DNA from: Theodoxus fluviatilis
Taxonomy: Eukaryota > Mollusca > Gastropoda > Cycloneritida > Neritidae
Assembly (NCBI GenBank): GCA_034096865.1
Contig: JAWQFJ010016285.1
Span: 1 to 12,597 of the forward strand
DNA length: 12,597 bases
Direction: 5' to 3'
Position numbers and translations under genes: made by a program. Below, in pieces: positions 1 to 7,402 of the stretch. The notes below the pieces were generated by a model. That model had not been told where the DNA came from. It searched no databases and was given only the letters and a program-made list of their open reading frames with translations. The stretch's first letter is position 1; each line of letters starts with the position of its first letter.

Positions 1-540
1 AGGGAGGTGCAAGATGAGACAGAGGAAGGACAAGAGGGAGGTGCAAGATGAGACAGAGGAAGGACAAGAGGGAGGTGCAAGATGAGACAGAGGAAGGACA
101 AGAGGGAGGTGCAAGATGAGACAGAGGAAGGACAAGAGGGAGGTGCAAGATGAGACAGAGGAAGGACAAGAGGGAGGTGCAAGATGAGACAGAGGAAGGA
201 CAAGAGGGAGGTGCAAGATGAGACAGAGGAAGGACAAGAGGGAGGTGCAAGATGAGACAGAGGAAGGACAAGAGGGAGGTGCAAGATGAGACAGAGGAAG
301 GACAAGAGGGAGGTGCAAGATGAGACAGAGGAAGGACAAGAGGGAGGTGCAAGATGAGACAGAGGAAGGACAAGAGGGAGGTGCAAGATGAGACAGAGGA
401 AGGACAAGAGGGAGGTGCAAGATGAGACAGAGGAAGGACAAGAGGGAGGTGCAAGATGAGACAGAGGAAGGACAAGGAGGAGGTGCAAGATGAGACAGAG
501 GAAGGACAAGAGGGAGGTGCAAGATGAGACAGAGGAAGGA
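1..540 (-). repeat. 34-bp minisatellite, left arm (about 16 copies)
   Basis: The unit begins AGGGAGGTGCAAGATGAGAC and ends AGAGGAAGGACAAG, period exactly 34 bp; 29 of 34 bases on this strand are purines. The copies are nearly identical: I see one changed copy, at about 474-482, where the AGAGGG junction reads GGAGG with no change of length. It is the reverse complement of the array at 5201-5786. The window opens inside the array, so its true left end is not seen. The purine bias gives the strand potential for triplex (H-DNA) structure. Confidence 0.95.
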
Positions 541-1086
541 CCAGAGGGAGGAGGAAGAGCAGGTGGCGGGAGAGAGGTAAGGGAAGAGGTTGGAGGAGGA
601 GAAAATCTGAGAAGGACCAGACAATAAGGGAAAGAGGAGAAACACAAGAAAGTCATACAAGAAGAGGGAGGCAAAGGCGGAGATAAAGGTGTGGCTTTCT
701 ATAGGGGCTTATCACCCGTATCTGAGTATTGAACCACTCCACACTTTACCTCCTGATCACTGGGCCGCTTGATCAACCGGTCGCTGGCATCTGACGACAA
801 ACTCAGTGACAGACAGGTAAGACGCACACAGTCAGGTGCCAGCACCAACACTTCTCCCAGGGGAGTATTCCACCCCGATGCTGGCTCATGGCCACATACA
901 GGGTTAACCTGCACCACAGTGTGCCATCCCTGCCCTCACAGGTACCCGGGTTTTTTCCTGAGTGGGAAGAATCAATGCGAGTTGAGCATCTTGCCCAAGG
1001 TTGCAACTCCAGGATCCGCAAGACTCAGAATGGCAAGGGACCTAACTACAAGACTACAAGAGGAGGACTACACGACAAGGATTTCC
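541..1086. repeat. Complex domain of left inverted arm
   Basis: This non-tandem segment joins the 34-bp array to the 44-bp units and pairs with 4661-5206 in reverse complement without indels. I count about nine substitutions by eye, for example at the positions matching 5203-5235, 5010-5060 and 4910-4980. The first 100 bp are purine-rich and look like degenerate flank of the 34-bp array. The rest is mixed sequence with the SINE-like core. Open frames of 60-108 codons occur on both strands and in overlapping frames, and recur in the other arm only because the DNA is duplicated; none has a recognisable domain, so I do not call a gene. Confidence 0.9.
880..1060 (-). repeat. SINE-like segment, left-arm copy
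   Basis: This is the reverse-complement twin of the segment at about 4690-4870 and is described there. The recognisable core (TTGGGCAAG block through the GGGTACCTG block) lies at about 939-1000 on the minus strand. It is part of the arm and was duplicated with it, so it is not an independent insertion. Confidence 0.35.
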
Positions 1087-1129
1087 AGTGAATAAACACA
1101 TGCGGGCAGCTAGAGGGAGTATCAGTCTC
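1087..1129 (-). repeat. Single inverted 44-bp unit closing the left arm
   Basis: One copy of the 44-bp loop repeat sits here in the opposite orientation to the 79 copies that follow. It carries the same diagnostic base change as the last copy of the loop array: CCCGCATG in place of CCCCCATG, seen here as GCGGGC. Two further substitutions separate it from its partner near 1088-1091. The inverted match ends sharply at 1129/4618, so this unit is the innermost paired part of the arms. Confidence 0.85.
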
Positions 1130-1190
1130 ATGTATCTTTTTGTCTCCACAACGCGTATTCTCCCTCCGTTTCCTACTGCTCCTGCGGAGG
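1130..1190 (+). repeat. Hinge with degenerate 44-bp-like sequence
   Basis: The strand of the 44-bp unit flips at 1129/1130. The next 60 bp are not a clean copy but keep fragments of the plus-strand unit in order: CATGT followed by TTTTGTCTCCAC, then TCTCCCTC, then CTCC-TGC-GGAG in the place of CTCC-ACT-GGAG. I read this as one or two decayed edge units of the loop array. Edge decay is common in tandem arrays, where homogenisation is weakest at the ends. Confidence 0.5.
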
Positions 1191-4100
1191 CTGACACTCC
1201 CTCTAGCTGCCCCCATGTGTTTCTCCACTGGAGACTGATACTCCCTCTAGCTGCCCCCATGTGTTTCTCCACTGGAGACTGATACTCCCTCTAGCTGCCC
1301 CCATGTGTTTCTCCACTGGAGACTGATACTCCCTCTAGCTGCCCCCATGTGTTTCTCCACTGGAGACTGATACTCCCTCTAGCTGCCCCCATGTGTTTCT
1401 CCACTGGAGACTGATACTCCCTCTAGCTGCCCCCATGTGTTTCTCCACTGGAGACTGATACTCCCTCTAGCTGCCCCCATGTGTTTCTCCACTGGAGACT
1501 GATACTCCCTCTAGCTGCCCCCATGTGTTTCTCCACTGGAGACTGATACTCCCTCTAGCTGCCCCCATGTGTTTCTCCACTGGAGACTGATACTCCCTCT
1601 AGCTGCCCCCATGTGTTTCTCCACTGGAGACTGATACTCCCTCTAGCTGCCCCCATGTGTTTCTCCACTGGAGACTGATACTCCCTCTAGCTGCCCCCAT
1701 GTGTTTCTCCACTGGAGACTGATACTCCCTCTAGCTGCCCCCATGTGTTTCTCCACTGGAGACTGATACTCCCTCTAGCTGCCCCCATGTGTTTCTCCAC
1801 TGGAGACTGATACTCCCTCTAGCTGCCCCCATGTGTTTCTCCACTGGAGACTGATACTCCCTCTAGCTGCCCCCATGTGTTTCTCCACTGGAGACTGATA
1901 CTCCCTCTAGCTGCCCCCATGTGTTTCTCCACTGGAGACTGATACTCCCTCTAGCTGCCCCCATGTGTTTCTCCACTGGAGACTGATACTCCCTCTAGCT
2001 GCCCCCCATGTGTTTCTCCACTGGAGACTGATACTCCCTCTAGCTGCCCCATGTGTTTCTCCACTGGAGACTGATACTCCCTCTAGCTGCCCCCATGTGT
2101 TTCTCCACTGGAGACTGATACTCCCTCTAGCTGCCCCCATGTGTTTCTCCACTGGAGACTGATACTCCCTCTAGCTGCCCCCATGTGTTTCTCCACTGGA
2201 GACTGATACTCCCTCTAGCTGCCCCCATGTGTTTCTCCACTGGAGACTGATACTCCCTCTAGCTGCCCCATGTGTTTCTCCACTGGAGACTGATACTCCC
2301 TCTAGCTGCCCCCATGTGTTTCTCCACTGGAGACTGATACTCCCTCTAGCTGCCCCCATGTGTTTCTCCACTGGAGACTGATACTCCCTCTAGCTGCCCC
2401 CATGTGTTTCTCCACTGGAGACTGATACTCCCTCTAGCTGCCCCCATGTGTTTCTCCACTGGAGACTGATACTCCCTCTAGCTGCCCCCATGTGTTTCTC
2501 CACTGGAGACTGATACTCCCTCTAGCTGCCCCCATGTGTTTCTCCACTGGAGACTGATACTCCCTCTAGCTGCCCCCATGTGTTTCTCCACTGGAGACTG
2601 ATACTCCCTCTAGCTGCCCCCATGTGTTTCTCCACTGGAGACTGATACTCCCTCTAGCTGCCCCCATGTGTTTCTCCACTGGAGACTGATACTCCCTCTA
2701 GCTGCCCCCATGTGTTTCTCCACTGGAGACTGATACTCCCTCTAGCTGCCCCCATGTGTTTCTCCACTGGAGACTGATACTCCCTCTAGCTGCCCCCATG
2801 TGTTTCTCCACTGGAGACTGATACTCCCTCTAGCTGCCCCCATGTGTTTCTCCACTGGAGACTGATACTCCCTCTAGCTGCCCCCATGTGTTTCTCCACT
2901 GGAGACTGATACTCCCTCTAGCTGCCCCCATGTGTTTCTCCACTGGAGACTGATACTCCCTCTAGCTGCCCCCATGTGTTTCTCCACTGGAGACTGATAC
3001 TCCCTCTAGCTGCCCCCATGTGTTTCTCCACTGGAGACTGATACTCCCTCTAGCTGCCCCCATGTGTTTCTCCACTGGAGACTGATACTCCCTCTAGCTG
3101 CCCCCATGTGTTTCTCCACTGGAGACTGATACTCCCTCTAGCTGCCCCCATGTGTTTCTCCACTGGAGACTGATACTCCCTCTAGCTGCCCCCATGTGTT
3201 TCTCCACTGGAGACTGATACTCCCTCTAGCTGCCCCCATGTGTTTCTCCACTGGAGACTGATACTCCCTCTAGCTGCCCCCATGTGTTTCTCCACTGGAG
3301 ACTGATACTCCCTCTAGCTGCCCCCATGTGTTTCTCCACTGGAGACTGATACTCCCTCTAGCTGCCCCCATGTGTTTCTCCACTGGAGACTGATACTCCC
3401 TCTAGCTGCCCCCATGTGTTTCTCCACTGGAGACTGATACTCCCTCTAGCTGCCCCCATGTGTTTCTCCACTGGAGACTGATACTCCCTCTAGCTGCCCC
3501 CATGTGTTTCTCCACTGGAGACTGATACTCCCTCTAGCTGCCCCCATGTGTTTCTCCACTGGAGACTGATACTCCCTCTAGCTGCCCCCATGTGTTTCTC
3601 CACTGGAGACTGATACTCCCTCTAGCTGCCCCATGTGTTTCTCCACTGGAGACTGATACTCCCTCTAGCTGCCCCCATGTGTTTCTCCACTGGAGACTGA
3701 TACTCCCTCTAGCTGCCCCCATGTGTTTCTCCACTGGAGACTGATACTCCCTCTAGCTGCCCCCATGTGTTTCTCCACTGGAGACTGATACTCCCTCTAG
3801 CTGCCCCCATGTGTTTCTCCACTGGAGACTGATACTCCCTCTAGCTGCCCCCATGTGTTTCTCCACTGGAGACTGATACTCCCTCTAGCTGCCCCCATGT
3901 GTTTCTCCACTGGAGACTGATACTCCCTCTAGCTGCCCCCATGTGTTTCTCCACTGGAGACTGATACTCCCTCTAGCTGCCCCCATGTGTTTCTCCACTG
4001 GAGGACTGATACTCCCTCTAGCTGCCCCCATGTGTTTCTCCACTGGAGACTGATACTCCCTCTAGCTGCCCCCATGTGTTTCTCCACTGGAGACTGATAC

Positions 4101-4664
4101 TCCCTCTAGCTGCCCCCATGTGTTTCTCCACTGGAGACTGATACTCCCTCTAGCTGCCCCCATGTGTTTCTCCACTGGAGACTGATACTCCCTCTAGCTG
4201 CCCCCATGTGTTTCTCCACTGGAGACTGATACTCCCTCTAGCTGCCCCCATGTGTTTCTCCACTGGAGACTGATACTCCCTCTAGCTGCCCCCATGTGTT
4301 TCTCCACTGGAGACTGATACTCCCTCTAGCTGCCCCCATGTGTTTCTCCACTGGAGACTGATACTCCCTCTAGCTGCCCCCATGTGTTTCTCCACTGGAG
4401 ACTGATACTCCCTCTAGCTGCCCCCATGTGTTTCTCCACTGGAGACTGATACTCCCTCTAGCTGCCCCCATGTGTTTCTCCACTGGAGACTGATACTCCC
4501 TCTAGCTGCCCCCATGTGTTTCTCCACTGGAGACTGATACTCCCTCTAGCTGCCCCCATGTGTTTCTCCACTGGAGACTGATACTCCCTCTAGCTGCCCC
4601 CATGTGTTTCTCCACTGGAGACTGATACTCCCTCTAGCTGCCCGCATGTGTTTCTCCACTGGAA
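1191..4664 (+). repeat. 44-bp minisatellite array, 79 copies (loop)
   Basis: The unit begins CTGATACTCCCTCTAGCTGC and ends with CCATGTGTTTCTCCACTGGAGA-type sequence, period 44 bp. Anchors at 1192 (first copy) and 4623 (last copy), corrected for five 1-bp indels, give exactly 78 periods, so 79 copies. The indels are C-run length 6 at about 2002, length 4 at about 2047, 2267 and 3629, and an extra G at about 4003. The first copy has GACACTCC for GATACTCC and the last has CCCGCATG; I saw no other substitution. Each unit holds the near-palindrome CTCCACTGGAG. There are no variable spacers, so it is not a CRISPR array. The 44-bp period is not a multiple of three and stops occur in every frame over long stretches, so it is non-coding. 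Confidence 0.97.
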
Positions 4665-5206
4665 ATCCTTGTCGTGTAGTCCTCCTCTTGTAGTCTTGTA
4701 GTTAGGTCCCTTGCCATTCTGAGTCTTGCGGATCCTGGAGTTGCAACCTTGGGCAAGATGCTCAACTCGCATTGATTCTTCCCACTCAGGAAAAAACCCG
4801 GGTACCTGTGAGGGCAGGGATGGCACACTGTGGTGCAGGTTAACCCTGTATGTGGCCATGAGCCAGCATCGGGGTGGAATACTCCCCTGGGAGAAGTGTT
4901 GGTGCTGGCACCTGAGTGTGTGCGTCTTACCTGTCTGTCACTGAGTTTGTCGTCAGATGCCAGCGACCGTTTGATCAAGCAGCCCAGTGATCAGGAGGTA
5001 AAGTGTGGAGTGGTTCAATACTCAGATATGGGTGATAAGCCCTTATAGAAAGTCACTCCTTTATCTCCGCCTTTGCCTCCCTCTTCTTGTATGACTTTCT
5101 TGTGTTTCTCCTCTTTCCCATATTGTCTGGTCCTTCTCAGATTTTCTCCTCCTCCAACCTCTTCCCTTACCTCTCTCCCGCCCCCTGCTCTTCCTCCTCC
5201 CTCTGG
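4661..5206. repeat. Complex domain of right inverted arm
   Basis: This is the reverse complement of 541-1086 at the same length. Substitutions against the left arm include ACTCAGG for AGTCAGG (about 4914), two changes around the TTGATCAAGCAGCC block (about 4970-4982), two near 5030-5046, two near 5055-5060, one near 5120 and one near 5183. The pyrimidine-rich end (about 5100-5200) merges into the 34-bp array. No coding gene is supported. Confidence 0.9.
4690..4870 (+). repeat. Degenerate tRNA-SINE-like segment, right-arm copy
   Basis: In the plus direction the segment has, in order, a weak B-box-like block GGATCCTGGAGTTGCAACC (4730-4748), CCTTGGGCAAGATGCTCAAC (4747-4766), a CCCACTCAGG block (4781-4790) and GGGTACCTG (4800-4808). 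A tRNA-like head followed by a TTGGGCAAG...TTAACTC...CCACTCAGG...GGGTACCTG body is a layout I know from many invertebrate tRNA-derived SINEs. The B box is poor, the A box is not clear, and there is no 3' tail or flanking duplication, so this would be an old fragment. Assignment is by remembered pattern only and needs a repeat-library search. Confidence 0.35.
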
Positions 5207-5786
5207 TCCTTCCTCTGTCTCATCTTGCACCTCCCTCTTGTCCTTCCTCTGTCTCATCTTGCACCTCCCTCTTGTCCTTCCTCTGTCTCATCTTGCACCT
5301 CCCTCTTGTCCTTCCTCTGTCTCATCTTGCACCTCCCTCTTGTCCTTCCTCTGTCTCATCTTGCACCTCCCTCTTGTCCTTCCTCTGTCTCATCTTGCAC
5401 CTCCCTCTTGTCCTTCCTCTGTCCATCTTGCACCTCCCTCTGGTCCTTCCTCTGTCTCATCTTGCACCTCCCTCTTGTCCTTCCTCTGTCTCATCTTGCA
5501 CCTCCCTCTGGTCCTTCCTCTGTCTCATCTTGCACCTCCCTCTTGTCCTTCCTCTGCCTCATCTTGCACCTCCTCCTTGTCCTTCCTCTATCTCATCTTG
5601 CACCTCCCTCTTGTCCTTCCTCTGTCTCATCTTGCACCTCTCTCTTGTCCTTCCTCTGTCTCATCTTGCACCTCCCTCTGGTCCTTCCTCTGTCTCATCT
5701 TGCACCTCTCTCTTGTCCTTCCTCTGTCTTATCTTGCACCTCTCTCTTGTCCTTCCTCTGTCTTATCTTGCATCTCCCTCTTGTCC
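5201..5786 (+). repeat. 34-bp minisatellite, right arm (about 17 copies)
   Basis: This is the pyrimidine-rich complement of the left array; the unit contains TCTGTCTCATCTTGCACCTC and CTTGTCCTTCC. Copies nearest the complex domain are regular. Outward copies carry many changes: CTCTGG for CTCTTG, a 1-bp loss at about 5420 (CTGTCCATC), TCTGCCTC at about 5556, CTCCTTG at about 5573, CTATCTC at about 5588, CTCTCTC at several copies after 5639, and CTTATC in the last two. The array ends sharply at 5786. Because 34 is not a multiple of three and the pyrimidine-rich unit lacks stops, all three plus frames stay open for about 250 codons of Ser/Leu/Pro-rich repeat; I treat those as artefacts. Confidence 0.95.
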
Positions 5787-6140
5787 GAGGCACTCACACC
5801 AACTACACAGGAGACAGTCTATGACTTCTAAAGTAATACGACAAACAATGGAGTCACAGGGAAAACAAAAAACATTTTTCATTTTAGCAATAAAGACATT
5901 TATTGATGTGACTGTTCTGCGCCATGAGCAAGTAGTTTTCCTTAAGAAAGCGATATGTAGTTATGATAACAAATACTTTTCAACAACAATAACAACAACA
6001 CTTCAGAAAAATCTTATACTAGACGAAAACTTACACATTCAAGAATAAAGTTAATGCGATAAGTTTCTCCCGCAATATTATGTGATCATTGTACTTAATA
6101 CAAGTATATTAAAAAAATTCCGCATCAAAGAAATTAGTGC
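5787..6140. other. AT-rich unique sequence, no gene seen
   Basis: This stretch begins abruptly after the last 34-bp unit and has clearly lower GC than the arms. It holds AATAAA hexamers at 5889 and 6044, A-rich runs and a short (CAA)n-like patch near 5981-6000. An open frame runs out of the 34-bp array to a stop at 6046-6048, adding about 85 residues with no recognisable motif and no own start, so I do not call it. It may be the unique DNA flanking the foldback-like element. Confidence 0.6.
5889..5904. terminator. Candidate two-way polyadenylation signal (AATAAA / TTTATT inverted pair)
   Basis: AATAAA at 5889-5894 and TTTATT at 5899-5904 are separated by GACA, so both strands carry a canonical hexamer in a 16-bp imperfect palindrome. 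On the minus strand the hexamer is followed within about 30 bases by a T/GT-rich stretch (the complement of 5862-5880), as expected of a real cleavage site. On the plus strand the downstream side is moderately GT-rich. No gene is seen on either side, so this is only a candidate; AATAAA arises by chance in AT-rich DNA. Confidence 0.2.
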
Positions 6141-6143
6141 CTA

Positions 6144-6180
6144 ATGTTTTTCATCTCTCTCTGGCTCTCTCTGGTTCCCA
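6144..6180. repeat. Short CT-rich patch leading into the CA microsatellite
   Basis: The stretch is dominated by CTCTCTCTGG-type repeats and precedes the CA tract directly. It is low-complexity DNA with no other signal. Confidence 0.7.
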
Positions 6181-6187
6181 CTCTTTC

Positions 6188-6209
6188 GCGCACGCACACA
6201 CACGCACAC

Positions 6210-6240
<31 letters not shown>

Positions 6241-6517
6241 GACACACACACACATGCACGCACACATACACACACACACACGCACACAGACACGCACACA
6301 CACACACACACACGCACACGCACACACACACATGCACACACACACACACACAAACACACACAATTTCCACGCACACATTTTCACACACACATACATACAG
6401 ACACACACACACACGTTCACAAAAACACACGTTGACACACGTTGACACACGTTCACACACACACATGCAAGTTCACACACACATGCAAGTTCACACACAC
6501 ACACACACACACACAAG

Positions 6518-6584
<67 letters not shown>

Positions 6585-6596
6585 ACACATGCATGA
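6188..6596 (+). repeat. Imperfect (CA)n microsatellite, about 400 bp
   Basis: CA dinucleotides dominate, broken by CG, CATA, CATG and CAGA variants in the first half. The middle has short higher-order repeats: a 10-bp unit of the GTTGACACAC type near 6430-6460 and a 20-bp unit with CATGCAAGTTCACACACA near 6463-6500. The end (about 6519-6578) is a nearly pure CA run. Both strands read as open His/Thr-rich or Cys/Val-rich frames, a microsatellite artefact. Alternating purine-pyrimidine DNA of this length can adopt Z-DNA. Confidence 0.95.
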
Positions 6597-6770
6597 ATGC
6601 AAGCGCGGATCTAGATTATGATGTGACGTTAGGTTAACACCTATAGGGAAACTCGGCAGAAATATACCAGAGGCACATTTTCGTCAAGTTAATGGAAGGC
6701 GAATACAGGAACTCTAAAGATATGAGGGCAATGAACAGCATCCGAAGGGTTGCTGCGAATAGGGTCGGAA
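6597..6770. other. Unique spacer, nothing recognised
   Basis: No repeat, open frame of interest or regulatory motif was found between the CA tract and the G runs. Confidence 0.6.
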
Positions 6771-6840
6771 AGGGGGAGGGGGGGGGGGGGGGGTAGGGAG
6801 TGGAGAGAGGGCCTTTTTTTTTGGGGGGGGGGGGGGGGGG
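6771..6840 (+). repeat. Homopolymer cluster: G16, purine spacer, T9, G18
   Basis: A run of 16 G (6778-6793) is followed by TAGGGAGTGGAGAGAGGGCC, nine T (6814-6822) and 18 G (6823-6840). Several G-blocks on one strand can form G-quadruplexes. Run lengths are unreliable in most sequencing chemistries. The minus-strand reading as Pro-rich peptide is an artefact of the runs. Confidence 0.9.
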
Positions 6841-7149
6841 CTTCTGTTCCCTTGATGGAATGATGAAGCAACAAAATGATGATTTAAACTATTTGTTGAA
6901 TGCCAAGTTAATGTGAGAGGAACTGTGCAAACTATTTCAAGGAGAGTCACGCATGCAAACAGCGCTGACGTATGTGAACATGAAACAGACAATTTGACAA
7001 TAACACGTCGAGTAGATGTTCATGCCCATACATTTGGCATGACATGAACAGTGAGCACAAATGAAGACGGCTTTTTAGCAGACAATCTATGTCGTCCTTC
7101 TATAAAAGCACTGAAGCTTCAATACCAAAAGTTTTCTCACTGCTATCCG
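6841..7149. other. Unique spacer, no gene seen
   Basis: I see no repeat or convincing open frame. A TATAAAAG word occurs at 7101-7108 without any supported transcript downstream. The sequence grades into satellite-related DNA from about 7150. Confidence 0.55.
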
Positions 7150-7402
7150 ATTAACATTAAAGTCTGTGTCATCAATGTATGAAATAACATCCTAAGTACA
7201 TACAATATAACACAATGCTAAACTTCAGTGTCTGTGTAGCAATGCATGAAACATCAGTGTCTGGCACACAGACCACTCTCCCATAGTGAACAGCAATGTC
7301 TGTCAGCTATGCATGGAATTTCACTGTGTTGCTTACAACAAACTTTACCTTTTGGCATCGACTTAGAGACTTATGGTCACTAATGCATGAGATGTGAGTG
7401 TT
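7150..7402 (+). repeat. Degenerate satellite flank left of the 36-bp array
   Basis: Words typical of the 66-bp repeat recur here in the same order: AGCAATGCATGAAACATCAG followed by TGTCTGGCACACAGACC (about 7239-7274), AGCTATGCATGG (about 7307), and AATGCATGAGATGTGAGTGT (about 7383). The spacing is irregular, about 70 bp. I read it as a decayed part of the same satellite family that surrounds the 36-bp array. Confidence 0.5.

Larger units (their letters stand above)
1..5786. mobile_element. Foldback-like element: long modular inverted repeat around a 44-bp satellite loop (left end off window)
   Basis: The sequence from the left window edge to about 1129 is the reverse complement of 4618-5746. 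Paired positions sum to 5747 at both ends of the complex part (541 with 5206, 1081 with 4666), so there is no net indel over it. By eye I count about 11 substitutions in roughly 590 bp. Each arm reads, from outside in: 34-bp array, about 545 bp of complex DNA, one 44-bp unit. The loop (1130-4617) is almost wholly 44-bp repeats. The right array ends at 5786, which places the left outer end about 40 bp before the window, so target-site duplications cannot be tested. Long inverted arms made partly of short tandem repeats are the hallmark of Drosophila FB and sea urchin TU elements; that comparison is inference. No transposase is present, so it would be non-autonomous. Alternatives are a local inverted duplication or an assembly fold-back artefact; arm differences and unequal arrays argue against the last. 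Confidence 0.5.

Noticed and set aside
769..1095. 108-codon plus-strand frame whose near-identical twin lies on the minus strand at 4634-4978
   Set aside because: The apparent conservation only reflects the 98% inverted duplication. Overlapping frames on both strands are equally long, no domain is recognisable, and the two copies end differently.
1191..4664. CRISPR-like array
   Set aside because: Direct repeats follow one another with no variable spacers, no cas genes are near, and the sequence is of animal type.
1..5786. Assembly fold-back artefact (a read joined to its own reverse complement)
   Set aside because: A simple artefact would give identical arms and no loop. Here the arms differ at about 11 bases, their 34-bp arrays differ in sequence and the loop is 3.5 kb. 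Spanning long reads would settle it.
5073..6048. Three overlapping plus-strand open frames of about 250 codons rich in Ser, Leu and Pro
   Set aside because: All three frames are open at once because the 34-bp pyrimidine-rich unit lacks stops and its period is not a multiple of three. The tail beyond 5786 shows no domain and ends in AT-rich DNA.
6134..6596. His/Thr-rich and Cys/Val-rich open frames of 77-150 codons
   Set aside because: They are the translation of an imperfect CA microsatellite on both strands.
7101..7108. TATAAAAG as a core promoter
   Set aside because: A single TATA-like word in AT-rich DNA with no transcript, exon or initiator that I can recognise downstream.
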